Shown here in pieces: positions 1-8,451 of a DNA stretch of 49,636 nucleotides. The stretch is from Myxococcus llanfairpwllgwyngyllgogerychwyrndrobwllllantysiliogogogochensis. GTDB taxonomy: Bacteria; Myxococcota; Myxococcia; Myxococcales; Myxococcaceae. The first letter of the stretch is position 1. Each line of letters opens with the position of its first letter. The notes beneath the pieces were generated by a model. That model had not been told where the DNA came from, searched no databases, and was given only the letters and a program-made list of their open reading frames with translations. The DNA lies in assembly GCF_006636215.1 (NCBI RefSeq), contig NZ_VIFM01000059.1:1-49636 (forward strand), in the 5' to 3' direction. Both the position numbers and the translations under genes were made by a program.

Positions 1-999
1 TCCGAAGTTCGCCTGGGACAGCGGCAGCTTGCTGCGCACGACAATCCACTGCTGGGCGTAGGCCTGTATCGCGAAGGCCTGCGCGGGTGTGCCCGCGGCC
101 GCGGCGTTGGCCGCCGCGCGTCGGGCCGCCAGTTCGGCAATCTCCGCCTCGGCCTCTTCCTGCTTGCCAGCCTCCAGGCTGTCGACCAGGTCCCATCCCG
201 GCAGATTCCGCAGGTGGCCATCCAGCGTGTTCATGTTGTTGAGGGCCTGGGCGAAGTTCCGGTTGAGCAACGCCCGGTCGAGCGTGTCCAGGTACGTCTG
301 CCAGGGTGTGGTGTGGTGACGCTCCTGGGGCCACAGGGAGCCCGCGCGTCCGCCCACGTTCACGTTGTTGATGTTCCCCGCCCCGTTGATCCCCAGTTGA
401 ACCGCCACGCGCTGGATGGGCTCGAGCGACGTGTCGCCCGAGACGGGAGCGACCTTGCGCTGAAAGGGCTCGGAGTCGAGGGTGGGCCCGGTCAGCTTCA
501 GGCCCGAGGCGCGCGAACCCATCAGGTCGGCCTCGGACTCCAGGCCCGGCGCATCGTTGAGGGACTCGCCCTGTAGCTGCGTCGTGGGACGCACGCGCCC
601 CTGCTTCTGCTGCACGACGTGCCAGGCCTCGTGGGCCAGGTGCTTCTCCTGCCCTGGCGCGACGTGGATGTCCGAGCCCTGCGTGTACGCCAGGGCCTGG
701 AGCTGCGCGGGCGCGGACGAGTTGTAGTGGACGCGCACGTCGTCCATCGCCATGCCGGAGAGCGCCTCCACTCCGGACTTCAAGCCGTCGGGCAGTCCGG
801 TGTCGTTGCTCGGAGCGGCACGGCGCTGGAGCGTCTGGGCCTGCTTCGCCTGGGCGACCACCCGAGGCGATGCGTCAAAGGTCTGCTGGAGCTGGCCCAG
901 CGCGCGCGTCCGGGAGTTTCCTCCCTCGGTGGCTCCGGAGGAGGCGGCGGCGTGTGACTCGTCCCGCGTGGACAGCGACTCCTGCACGAACACGCCCAT
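1..999 (-). CDS. eCIS-core (DUF4157) metallopeptidase-like protein, 3' end outside window
   Basis: The reading frame opens with an ATG at 999 and stays open for 333 codons to the left edge, so the C-terminus is missing. Residues about 70-160 match the DUF4157/eCIS-core pattern: LPDGLKSGVEALSG, then MDDVRVHYNS, QGSDIHVAPGQ and the zinc-protease-like HEAWH at residues 123-127, followed by VVQQKQGRV. In known cases this domain marks cargo of extracellular contractile injection systems, or stands in front of variable toxin domains. The part after residue 190 is not recognised; it has ERHHTTPW at roughly residues 225-232 and a Glu/Ala-rich helix near the edge. No injection-system structural genes are visible here, so delivery is only an inference. 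The domain call is firm; the function of the C-terminal part is open. Confidence 0.85.
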   Translation of the reverse strand, partial: MGVFVQESLSTRDESHAAASSGATEGGNSRTRALGQLQQTFDASPRVVAQAKQAQTLQRRAAPSNDTGLPDGLKSGVEALSGMAMDDVRVHYNSSAPAQLQALAYTQGSDIHVAPGQEKHLAHEAWHVVQQKQGRVRPTTQLQGESLNDAPGLESEADLMGSRASGLKLTGPTLDSEPFQRKVAPVSGDTSLEPIQRVAVQLGINGAGNINNVNVGGRAGSLWPQERHHTTPWQTYLDTLDRALLNRNFAQALNNMNTLDGHLRNLPGWDLVDSLEAGKQEEAEAEIAELAARRAAANAAAAGTPAQAFAIQAYAQQWIVVRSKLPLSQANFG

Positions 1000-1115
1000 G
1001 CGATGTCTCTCCTGGAGACACGCAATGTAGCGTGCACGCTTCAGGGGCTGACAGGATGCCCCGGGTGTCGCGCGCGTCAGCCGGCGTCACACCGGGGGAC
1101 GTCTCCTCCCCGCAT

Positions 1116-1145
1116 GGGACGTGGAGGGTGGAGTCCCCACGTCCC
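1116..1145 (-). terminator. Hairpin downstream of the coiled-coil gene
   Basis: Perfect 9-bp inverted repeat GGGACGTGG / CCACGTCCC with a 12-nt loop, lying just past the stop of the minus-strand gene that ends at 1157. There is no T-tract, which is common for GC-rich genomes. It probably separates that gene from the eCIS-core gene. Confidence 0.45.
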
Positions 1146-1156
1146 GGCGCGTCCAC

Positions 1157-1747
1157 TCACGACGGAGAGGGCGGCGACTGCGACGCATCCGCGCCGTCCG
1201 CGCGAATCTTGCGCGAGTTGTCCAGCAGCTCCTTCCAGGAGGCCTCGTACTCCCCTCGCAGCCTGGACCACTCACCGCCCTTGGCCGACATCAGGCGACG
1301 CAGGGCATCCCCCGTGCTCTTGAAGGAGCCGCGCAGGAACTGGAGCTCCTGCTTCGTGAGCAGCGAGTCCTCCGCCCGCGACTGGGAGATGCTCGCCTCC
1401 CAACCGTCGAACTGCGCGCCAAGTTCACGCAGCTCGGCTTCGCGCTTGCGCTCGTACGTCGCGCGCCTCACGCCCGCCTTCTCCTCCGCGTCGACGAGAG
1501 ACTTGTTCGTGTCATCACAGGCCCGGAGCAGCTCCTTCTTGCCCCGCTCGAAGTCCTCCGTGCCGCGCTGGCGCCACTCCTCCAGCTTGCCGCGGAAGGC
1601 CTCGCGCCGCTGCTTCACGCCATGCAGCTCCTTCACCTCCTCGTCCGCCTTGCGGATGTCGGACTGCGCCTCGACTTCGGCGATTCGCGCATCGATTCGC
1701 TTCTTCTCGGCGTCCATCTTCTGCAGGTAAGCCTCGCGCTCGTTCAT
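1157..1747 (-). CDS. Coiled-coil protein resembling the sll1863 stress-response family
   Basis: A 196-residue protein starting MNEREAYLQKMDAEKKRID. The start at 1747 is supported by AGGAGG ten bases upstream; longer upstream frames overlap the divergent methyltransferase gene and are rejected. The sequence is almost wholly charged heptad helix (Glu, Lys, Arg, Ala rich) with no signal peptide or membrane segment, so a soluble coiled-coil protein is expected. The opening MNEREAY and the spacing of charged residues recall small proteins annotated as sll1863-family stress proteins, but this one is about twice as long and the match is from memory. A hairpin follows the stop. No biochemical role can be read from the sequence. 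Confidence 0.75.
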   Translation of the reverse strand: MNEREAYLQKMDAEKKRIDARIAEVEAQSDIRKADEEVKELHGVKQRREAFRGKLEEWRQRGTEDFERGKKELLRACDDTNKSLVDAEEKAGVRRATYERKREAELRELGAQFDGWEASISQSRAEDSLLTKQELQFLRGSFKSTGDALRRLMSAKGGEWSRLRGEYEASWKELLDNSRKIRADGADASQSPPSPS

Positions 1748-1906
1748 GGTCTGGGTTCCTCCTGGGCCGCGCCGCTCGGTGGCGGCGGCTCGCGAGGGTA
1801 TGGATGCGGATGACCCCTGGCGTCGGGCACAGGCGACGGCACGAGGGCACGAGGTGTCGTGCGGAGTGCTTGACCCCGGGCCGGCTCCGGGCGAAGAGCC
1901 GTGCCC

Positions 1907-2590
1907 ATGAAGCCCTGGGAGACACTCGAGAGCGCGAACCTTCCGGACGTGGGGGAGCTGACCCTGGTCCGCAGAGGGGACGAGTACGTCCTGCGCGTGC
2001 GCGGACAGACCCTGATGTCCAGCCGGATGCACGGCTCGGAGGAAGCGCTCGCGAAGGCAGGCTGCGCTGGCGTGGTGACGTCCGGAACCGGGCGGGTGCT
2101 CGTCGGAGGGCTTGGCTTCGGCTACACCGCGCGCGCCGTGCTGGACACCGTGGGCCCGGGCGTCCGCGTCTCCGTGGTGGAGCTGCTGCCCACCGTCGTC
2201 GCCTGGAACCGGGGACCCCACCTCGCGCCCCTCGCCGGCGCTCCCCTCGAGGACAAGCGCGTCACCGTCATCGAGGGAGATGTCGGCGACGTGATGGCCC
2301 ACCACTCCGCCACCTTCGACGCCATCCTGCTCGACGTGGACAACGGGCCCAGCGCCCTCACCCACCCGGACAACCAAGGCCTCTACGGCCTGCCTGGGCT
2401 CTCCAACGCCGCCAGGGCGCTGCGCTCCGGAGGCACGCTCGCCGTCTGGAGCGCGGGCCCCGCCCCCGCCTTCGAGCGCCGCATGGAGAAGTGCGGCTTC
2501 ACCGTCGAGGTCCTCCACCCCCACGCCCACGGCACCAAGGGCCCTCGCCACGTCCTCTTCATCGGCAAGCTGGGCAGGAGCCGCCGCTGA
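1907..2590 (+). CDS. Spermidine-synthase-like SAM-dependent methyltransferase
   Basis: About 227 residues beginning MKPWETLESANLPD. The Rossmann-type binding loop is visible as LVGGLGFGYTARAVL, followed by an acidic strand end VVELLP and, later, DAILLDVDNGP and GGTLAVWSAGP. This order is typical of the spermidine synthase-like methyltransferase fold. The protein is shorter than true spermidine synthases and lacks their N-terminal beta domain, so the substrate is unknown; a polyamine role should not be assumed. A GTG two codons upstream (1901) is an alternative start. It is divergent from the coiled-coil gene, sharing a 159-bp spacer, and sits upstream of the TetR gene, which has its own promoter-like sequence. 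Confidence 0.8.
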   Translation: MKPWETLESANLPDVGELTLVRRGDEYVLRVRGQTLMSSRMHGSEEALAKAGCAGVVTSGTGRVLVGGLGFGYTARAVLDTVGPGVRVSVVELLPTVVAWNRGPHLAPLAGAPLEDKRVTVIEGDVGDVMAHHSATFDAILLDVDNGPSALTHPDNQGLYGLPGLSNAARALRSGGTLAVWSAGPAPAFERRMEKCGFTVEVLHPHAHGTKGPRHVLFIGKLGRSRR

Positions 2591-2613
2591 AGTCCGGCCC
2601 CAGAAGGGCTCGA

Positions 2614-2639
2614 CAGAATATGACGACCGGTATATTAAT
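2614..2639 (+). promoter_or_regulatory. Operator-like sequence in front of the TetR gene
   Basis: CAGAATATG followed by a dyad around GACCGGT, ending 6 bp before the TetR start codon. It aligns without gaps with the sequence in front of the epimerase gene at 3263-3288, 19 of 26 positions being identical, which suggests autoregulation. The core resembles the TAGACC..GTCTA box I recall for LmrA/QdoR-type TetR regulators. Confidence 0.6.
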
Positions 2640-2645
2640 CTCCTC

Positions 2646-3218
2646 GTGAGCAAGGGAGAAGACACACGCCGGCGGATGATCGCCGCGGCGGCGGAGATGC
2701 TGGAGCGCTCGGGCTATGCGGGCGCGGGCATCCAGGAGCTGCTGGAGGCCGGCAAGGCGCCTCGGGGCTCGCTCTACTTCCACTTCCCTGGCGGCAAGGA
2801 GCAGCTCGCGGTGGAGGCGCTCCAGGTCTCCGCCTCGGAAGTCACCCGGTTGCTCGACGCGCACCTCGCCACGGAGCGGGGACTCGTCGCCGGGCTGCGT
2901 CGCGCGCTGGCGACGCTGGCGGACCGGGCGGAGGCGTCCGGCTTCGAAAAGGGGTGCCCTGTCTCGGCCGTGGTCCTCTCATCGGGCGCCACCCCTGAAC
3001 CCGTGCGCGCCGCCGCAGCCGAGGCCCTGCGCGCCTGGCAACAGCTCCTCACCGAGCGACTCCGCGCGGAGGGCCTCACGCCCACCGAGTCGCGGCGACG
3101 CGCGGCCCTGCTGCTCTCCTCCATCGAAGGCGCCCTGTTGCTGATGCGCGCCCACCGAAGTCGGGCTCCCGTCGAGGAGCTCTCGAAGGAACTGGAGCGC
3201 CTGCTCTCACTGGACTGA
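2646..3218 (+). CDS. TetR/AcrR-family transcriptional regulator, LmrA/YxaF-like
   Basis: A 190-residue protein with GTG start. Residues 5-60 form the TetR helix-turn-helix (TRRRMIAAAAEMLERSGY, then GIQELLEAGKAPRGSLYFHF). The ligand-binding half contains GFEKGCPVSAVVLSSG, a pattern typical of the LmrA/YxaF (QdoR) subgroup. It should bind as a dimer and repress until a ligand is bound. The same operator-like sequence lies in front of this gene and of the following SDR gene, so it probably represses itself and its neighbour. The start codon is close behind the operator, with a poor ribosome binding site. The ligand is unknown; flavonoid-like aromatics are ligands of the Bacillus homologues. Confidence 0.9.
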   Translation: MSKGEDTRRRMIAAAAEMLERSGYAGAGIQELLEAGKAPRGSLYFHFPGGKEQLAVEALQVSASEVTRLLDAHLATERGLVAGLRRALATLADRAEASGFEKGCPVSAVVLSSGATPEPVRAAAAEALRAWQQLLTERLRAEGLTPTESRRRAALLLSSIEGALLLMRAHRSRAPVEELSKELERLLSLD

Positions 3219-3262
3219 CAGCGGCCCCGAGCCGACGCGGATGGGCCGCGTGGGCTCGACTC

Positions 3263-3288
3263 CAGAATATGTAGACTGGTCTAGATAT
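3263..3288 (+). promoter_or_regulatory. Operator-like sequence in front of the SDR/epimerase gene
   Basis: CAGAATATG followed by TAGACTGGTCTA, a near-perfect dyad at 3272-3283, ending 12 bp before the ATG of the epimerase gene. It is the second copy of the sequence found at 2614-2639 and is the likely site through which the adjacent TetR protein controls this gene. Confidence 0.65.
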
Positions 3289-3300
3289 ATCGAGGTCATC

Positions 3301-4389
3301 ATGAACGCGACATCACCGGATGCGCTCGTCATCGGCTCCACGGGATTGATAGGGCGTTGGCTCGTGCCGGAGCTCACGCGGCGGGGCCAGCGGGTGGCCC
3401 TGCTGTCACGCAACGCGCGGGCTCGGGCCCAGGAGTACCGGGACTGGGTGGCCGGGCTGGGAGGCGCACCCGAGCAGCTCGTGTTCCTGGAGGGCGACCT
3501 GGATGCGCCACGACTGGGACTGAGCGCCGAGGATGAGGCTGTGCTTCAGGGCGCGCGCGACGTGTTCCATCTGGGCGCTCGCTTCGCCTGGAACCTGTCC
3601 GCCGATGCGGCTCGGCGCACCAACGTCGAGGGCACCCGCGCCGTGGTGGAGCTGGCCTCCCGACTGCCCGCGCTGCGACGACTCGTCCTCGTGGGCGGAT
3701 ATCGCATCGGTCCTCGACTCGATGCCTCGGGCGAAGTCGTCCCCGCGCCCACGTTGGGCTTCACGGGCTCGGGCGCCTATGAGGCCTCGAAGGCGCTCGC
3801 GCATCGGGTGGCACTGGAGACCGCCGCGCAACTCGGTGTTCCCGTCACCACCGTGCATCCGTCCTCGGTCATCGGCGACAGTCGCACCGGAGCGACGGTG
3901 CAGAGCCTGGGCCTCGGAGACACCTTGCAGCGCGTCCACGCGGGGACGATGCCCGTGCTGCTGGGCACGCCGGAGACCTTCGTTCCCGTGGTGGCAGTGG
4001 ACACCCTGGCGCGCTTCCTCGCCGGCGTGGCGGAGCTGCCGGAGACGCAGGGCCAGGAGTACACGCTGCTGGACCCGAGCACTCCTCCACTCCACCAGCT
4101 CGTGCGCTGGGCGGCGGAGCGCTCCGGTCGACGAGCACCCCGCTTCGCCCTGCCCGTCTCGTGGGTGCGTTGGTTGCCGGAGCGCCTGCTCGGCGCGGCC
4201 ACGGAGTCGCTCGACTTCCTCGACACGGCCCGCTACCCGGTGGAACCGGCGCTCGCACTGGCCCGGCGCATGGGCGTGGAGCTGCCTCCGGTCGCCACGG
4301 TGCTGGACCGCTGGTTCGACTTCCTGCGCGCCACGGACTTCGCCCCCGATGTCTCGCGGGCCCGCACCGCATCGGTGCGTCCAGCCTGA
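3301..4389 (+). CDS. NAD-dependent epimerase/dehydratase family (extended SDR) protein
   Basis: A 362-residue protein, start chosen at 3301 because GAGG lies five bases upstream and the upstream frame runs through the operator. The nucleotide-binding motif GSTGLIG is at residues 12-18, and the catalytic YxxxK pair is Tyr160/Lys164 in GSGAYEASK. VFHLGARFAW and HPSSVIGDS match extended short-chain dehydrogenases of the nucleoside-sugar epimerase/dihydroflavonol reductase type. Substrate is unknown. As the likely target of an LmrA/QdoR-like repressor it may reduce or modify an aromatic or lipophilic compound that is also the inducer. No signal peptide is seen, so it is cytoplasmic. Confidence 0.88.
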   Translation: MNATSPDALVIGSTGLIGRWLVPELTRRGQRVALLSRNARARAQEYRDWVAGLGGAPEQLVFLEGDLDAPRLGLSAEDEAVLQGARDVFHLGARFAWNLSADAARRTNVEGTRAVVELASRLPALRRLVLVGGYRIGPRLDASGEVVPAPTLGFTGSGAYEASKALAHRVALETAAQLGVPVTTVHPSSVIGDSRTGATVQSLGLGDTLQRVHAGTMPVLLGTPETFVPVVAVDTLARFLAGVAELPETQGQEYTLLDPSTPPLHQLVRWAAERSGRRAPRFALPVSWVRWLPERLLGAATESLDFLDTARYPVEPALALARRMGVELPPVATVLDRWFDFLRATDFAPDVSRARTASVRPA

Positions 4390-4492
4390 CCCCCGCCGAG
4401 CGGAGCCAGGAGCGCCGCGCGCGCTCCTCCCACCGAAAGCCTCGTCCTGTGGTGTAGTGGCGCGGCTCTCGACACGGACCGGAGACCTCCTG

Positions 4493-5809
4493 GTGAACCG
4501 CCCTTCCCTGCTGGCCTTGCTCGTCGTCCTCCTGACCGCGCCCGTGGGGCGTGCCCTCGCAGCGCAGCCCTCCACCGTGCTGGGGGCCTTGGATGGCCTC
4601 TATCCGGAGCTGGACATCTTCTACCGGGACCTGCACCAGAACCCGGAGCTGTCGTTCCAGGAGGAGAAGACCGCCGCGAAGCTCGCCGAGCGCCTGCGCA
4701 AGCTGGGCTTCGACGTCACCACCGGGGTCGGCGGCACGGGTGTCGTCGCGCTGCTGCGCAATGGACCGGGCCCCACCGTCATGCTGCGCACGGACCTGGA
4801 CGGGCTGCCCATGGAGGAGAAGACGGGCCTGCCCTACGCGAGCAAGGTGACGGTGAAGAACGGCGAGGGACAGACGGTGTCGGTGATGCACGCGTGCGGA
4901 CATGACGTGCACATGACGGTGTGGCTTGGCACCGCCACGCTGCTGTCCAAGAAGAAGGACCAGTGGCGCGGCACGCTGATGCTGGTGGGCCAGCCCGCGG
5001 AGGAGATTGGCGCGGGCGCGAGGAAGATGCTGGCCGACGGCCTCTTCAAACGATTCCCCAAGCCCGACTTCGCGGTGGCCCTCCACAACACCACCGCCGC
5101 TCCCGCGGGACGAGTGGAGTACGTGTCCGGCTACGCGATGGCGCATGTGGACTCGGTGGACATCACCCTCTACGGCAAGGGCGGCCACGGCGCGTATCCG
5201 CACACCACGGTGGACCCCATCGTCATGGCGGCGCGCACCGTGCTCGCGCTCCAGTCGGTGGTCAGCCGGGAGAAGCATCCCCTGGAGCCCGGCGTCATCA
5301 CCGTGGGCTCCATCCAGGGCGGCACCAAGCACAACATCATCCCCGACGAGGTGCGCCTCCAGCTCACCGTGCGCTCGTACAAGCCGGAGGTGCGCAAGGC
5401 GCTGCTCGACGGAATCGACCGCGTCGCGAAGGCGGAGGCCCTCGCCTCGGGCGCCCCCCGTCCTCCCAAGGTCGAAGTCACGGAGGGCACGCCCGCCACG
5501 TACAACGACCCGGCGCTCACCCGCCGACTCACCGACGCCGTGGTGCGAGTGCTGGGCGAGAAGAACGTGGGCGAGGCCCAGCCCGTCATGGGCGGCGAGG
5601 ACTTCTCCGAGTACGGCCGCGCGGGAGTCCCCGCGGTCATGCTCTGGCTCGGCGCCGTGGAGCCCCAGCGCTTCACCCAGTCCCGCTCGGGGGGCGAGCC
5701 GCTCCCCTCTCTCCACTCTTCCGGCTTCATCCCGGACCGCGAGCGCACGCTGCGCACGGGTGTCACCGCACTGACAACGTCGGCGATGGAGCTGTTGGGC
5801 AAGCCCTGA
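4493..5809 (+). CDS. Secreted M20-family amidohydrolase (M20D-like aminoacylase/carboxypeptidase)
   Basis: A 438-residue protein with GTG start and GGAG eight bases upstream; the longer upstream frame crosses the end of the epimerase gene. Residues 1-23 are a signal peptide ending ALA. Metal-site motifs are RTDLDGLP (residues 99-106), HACGHDVH (133-140; Cys135 and His137), QPAEEIGAG with Glu170/171, ALHN with His198, and a late LHSSGF. These match the M20D group (hippurate hydrolase, IAA-amino acid hydrolase, amidohydrolase) that cleaves N-acyl amino acids using two metal ions. The export signal suggests action on external peptides or amides. The next gene, also an exported hydrolase, follows after 22 bp and may be co-transcribed. 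Confidence 0.9.
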   Translation: MNRPSLLALLVVLLTAPVGRALAAQPSTVLGALDGLYPELDIFYRDLHQNPELSFQEEKTAAKLAERLRKLGFDVTTGVGGTGVVALLRNGPGPTVMLRTDLDGLPMEEKTGLPYASKVTVKNGEGQTVSVMHACGHDVHMTVWLGTATLLSKKKDQWRGTLMLVGQPAEEIGAGARKMLADGLFKRFPKPDFAVALHNTTAAPAGRVEYVSGYAMAHVDSVDITLYGKGGHGAYPHTTVDPIVMAARTVLALQSVVSREKHPLEPGVITVGSIQGGTKHNIIPDEVRLQLTVRSYKPEVRKALLDGIDRVAKAEALASGAPRPPKVEVTEGTPATYNDPALTRRLTDAVVRVLGEKNVGEAQPVMGGEDFSEYGRAGVPAVMLWLGAVEPQRFTQSRSGGEPLPSLHSSGFIPDRERTLRTGVTALTTSAMELLGKP

Positions 5810-5831
5810 ATCGCCTTGTTAGAACGGCGGA

Positions 5832-7574
5832 ATGCTCAAAGCCGTTCCCGCTCGCGCGTTGCTTCTCACCGCCTGCTGGCTCTTCTGCGCCTGCGCGCGG
5901 CAGGTGCCCTCCACCACCCCTGAGTCGCCCTCGGGGAGTGCCCATCCGCCCGAGAGCTTCGCGAAGCTGGTGGACACCATCTTCGAGGCCTCGTTCGACT
6001 TCTCTCCGTCGAACGGCACGGCGGTGGGGCTGCATGCCTATGACAGCAAGCTGGAGGACCTGAGCCGGCCTCGCGTCGAGGCCCGCATCCGCGAGCTGGA
6101 AACGCTCCTCGCCCGACTGCGCGCCGTGGACCGGGCCTCGCTCTCCTTCGACGACACCATCGACGCGGAGGCCGTGGAGAGCCAGCTGCTCGCGGAGCAC
6201 TTCGAGCTGAGCGTCGTGCGCGGCTGGGAGCACAACCCCATGCTGTACGCGGGGCTGCCCGGTGGCGCCATCGACGGGCTGATGAAGCGCGACTTCGCGC
6301 CGAAGGCCGAGCGGCTGCGCTCGGTCATCGCGCGCCTGAAGGCCGTGCCCGCCGTCTTCGCCGCCGGCAAGGCCAACGTCCAGACGCCGCCGCGCGAGTT
6401 CACCGACCTGGCCCTCCGCATGGCGAAGGGCTCCGTGGGCTTCTTCGAGGGCTCGGTGGCGACATGGGCCAAGGACGCCGCGGGCAACGACGCCGTGCTC
6501 CAGTCCTCGTTCCTCGCGGCCAACCGCGCCGCCGTGGCCGCGGTGAAGGACTACGCGCGCTGGCTGGAGACGGACCTCCTGCCGCGCTCCACCGGCAAGT
6601 ACGCGCTGGGCGAGGAGCGCTTCCTGACCAAGCTGCGCTACGAGGAGATGATTGACCTGCCCCTGCCGGAGCTGCTCGCGCGCGGAGAGGCCAATCTGGA
6701 GAAGGACTACCGCGACTTCGTGGCCACCGCGAAGCGCATCGACGCGCGCCTCACGCCGGCCCAGGTGATGGCCCGAATGGAAGAGGACCACCCCACGGCC
6801 CAGGACCTCATCCCGTCGGTGCGCCGCTCGGTGGAAGGCGTGCGCGAGTTCCTCGTCGCCAAGGACCTGGTCACCATCCCCTCCGAGGTGCGCCCCCGCG
6901 TGGAGGAGACGCCGCCCTACGCACGCTCAGGCTCGTTCGCCTCCATGGACACGCCCGGGCCCTACGAGACGAAGGCCACCGAGGCGTTCTACTACGTCAC
7001 GCCCGTGGAGCCCGAATGGGACGCGAAGCACCAGGAGGAGCACCTGAGCCTCTACAACGCGCCCGTCGTGTCGGTCATCAATATCCACGAGATGTGGCCC
7101 GGCCACTACCTCCAGTTCCTCTACGCGCCCCGCTTCCCCACGAAGGTCCGCAAGCTGGTCGCCGTGGGCAGCAACGCGGAGGGCTGGGCGCACTACGCCG
7201 AGCAGATGATGCTGGACCAGGGCTTCGGCAACGGAGACCCGAAGCCGCGTCTGGCGCAGCTGTCCGAGGCCCTGCTGCGCGACTGCCGCTACGTGGCCGG
7301 CATCAAGCTGCACACCGCCGGGTGGACCGTGGAGGACGCCGCGCGCCTGTTTCGCGAGAAGTGCTTCCAGCAGCCGGCCAATGCCTACGAAGAGGCCCGG
7401 CGCGGCGCCTACAACCCGACGTACCTCTACTACACGTTCGGCAAGCTGGAGGTGCAGCGACTGGCCCAGGACTACCAGGCCGCGAAGGGTCCGGGCCTCA
7501 AGCAGTTCCATGACGCCTTCGTCGCCCAGGGCAGCCTCCCCTTGCCGCTGGTGCGGCGGCTGCTCCTGCGCTGA
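5832..7574 (+). CDS. DUF885-family putative metallopeptidase lipoprotein
   Basis: A 580-residue protein with a hydrophobic leader ending in a Cys-Ala-Cys stretch at residues 19-21, so it is probably lipidated at Cys21 although the lipobox is not ideal. DUF885 hallmarks are visible: HEMWPGHYLQFL beginning at His419 and EGWAHYAEQMM beginning at Glu450, resembling the HExxxxH plus Glu arrangement of a zinc peptidase. The length is usual for the family. The enzyme probably acts in the periplasm or at the outer membrane on peptides, alongside the preceding M20 hydrolase. The ribosome binding site is weak. Confidence 0.88.
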   Translation: MLKAVPARALLLTACWLFCACARQVPSTTPESPSGSAHPPESFAKLVDTIFEASFDFSPSNGTAVGLHAYDSKLEDLSRPRVEARIRELETLLARLRAVDRASLSFDDTIDAEAVESQLLAEHFELSVVRGWEHNPMLYAGLPGGAIDGLMKRDFAPKAERLRSVIARLKAVPAVFAAGKANVQTPPREFTDLALRMAKGSVGFFEGSVATWAKDAAGNDAVLQSSFLAANRAAVAAVKDYARWLETDLLPRSTGKYALGEERFLTKLRYEEMIDLPLPELLARGEANLEKDYRDFVATAKRIDARLTPAQVMARMEEDHPTAQDLIPSVRRSVEGVREFLVAKDLVTIPSEVRPRVEETPPYARSGSFASMDTPGPYETKATEAFYYVTPVEPEWDAKHQEEHLSLYNAPVVSVINIHEMWPGHYLQFLYAPRFPTKVRKLVAVGSNAEGWAHYAEQMMLDQGFGNGDPKPRLAQLSEALLRDCRYVAGIKLHTAGWTVEDAARLFREKCFQQPANAYEEARRGAYNPTYLYYTFGKLEVQRLAQDYQAAKGPGLKQFHDAFVAQGSLPLPLVRRLLLR

Positions 7575-7677
7575 AGACCGCGTGCCGCGACGAGGGCCTC
7601 GGGCCGGAAGACCCTCGCCGCGACGCGCGGGAGCGCGAGCGTCCCCCAAGACGCCCGCGTTCCTCACGCCCCTCGGG

Positions 7678-8451
7678 CTAGGTGCAGATGCCCGGACGGA
7701 CGCTGACGCAGCCCGCGGCTCCGCAGCGGGTGAAGAGCGTGCATCGCCGGGCCTCGAAGTCGCCGAAGGCCCTCACGGAGGTGGAGCGGCGCCCGTCCGA
7801 TTCCGTCTCCACGCACATGTCGAAGTCGGCGATGGGCGTGTTCGGAACCTCGAAGAACGACTCGCCCGGATTGAGCATGCCGCTGGTGGTCGCGCACGTC
7901 ATCGCGTTCGCGGCCGTCGTCGCGCGGACCTCCACGACGCGCACCGCGCACAGGTTCATGTCCTGGATGCCCACGGTGAAAATCGAGCCCCCCGGGTCAC
8001 ACGCCCCGCCCGTCACGGACTGGCAAGCGCCGCCCACGCAGTTGCCTCCCGCGTTGCACACCTGCGCGCCTGACGAGTTGCAGCACGCCTCCCCCAGGTC
8101 ACCGCAGTTGCGGCACACCTCGCCGGCCGACTCCATCACGCACATCAGGGAGCCGCCGCAGACCCCGGAGGCGCCGCTGACGCAGCACTCCTGGCCCTCG
8201 GCGCCACACGAGATGCACGCCCCACTGTTGCACACCAGCCCCGCGTTGCAGCTCGCGGAATCGGTGCGGCACGCGCAGCCCTCGGTTCCCGCCTGGCTGG
8301 GGTCGCAGCTCGGGGTGCTCCCCTGGCAGCTTCCACAGCCCGCCATGACGACCATGCACAGCATCAACAGCCCCCGCAGGGGTGAATTCAGGTTCACGAT
8401 GGGATTCCTCATTCGCAGAGTCGATGGGAGAACGGTGTCGGTGGGGCTCAT
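7678..8451 (-). CDS. Cys-rich lipoprotein
   Basis: Up to 257 residues. A start at 8451 makes an ATGA overlap with the stop of the upstream gene; an internal ATG at 8412 (MRNPIVNLNSPLRGLL) gives a more typical lipoprotein leader, and neither has a clear ribosome binding site. The leader ends VVMAGC, a good lipobox. The next 100 or so residues hold many Cys pairs spaced like CNAGLVCNSGAC, CCVSGASGVC and GEACCNSSGAQVC, a disulphide-rich surface pattern common in myxobacterial lipoproteins. The last 100 residues are less Cys-rich and unrecognised. It is last in a series of four exported-protein genes and may be the surface anchor of that group. Confidence 0.8.
   Translation of the reverse strand: MSPTDTVLPSTLRMRNPIVNLNSPLRGLLMLCMVVMAGCGSCQGSTPSCDPSQAGTEGCACRTDSASCNAGLVCNSGACISCGAEGQECCVSGASGVCGGSLMCVMESAGEVCRNCGDLGEACCNSSGAQVCNAGGNCVGGACQSVTGGACDPGGSIFTVGIQDMNLCAVRVVEVRATTAANAMTCATTSGMLNPGESFFEVPNTPIADFDMCVETESDGRRSTSVRAFGDFEARRCTLFTRCGAAGCVSVRPGICT

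Noticed and set aside
1748..2665. Long upstream extension of the coiled-coil frame on the minus strand
   Set aside because: It runs antisense through the methyltransferase gene and lacks a ribosome binding site; AGGAGG marks the start at 1747.
3533..4492. Extension of the M20 hydrolase frame to the left
   Set aside because: It overlaps the epimerase gene in another frame, and the signal peptide starts at 4493.
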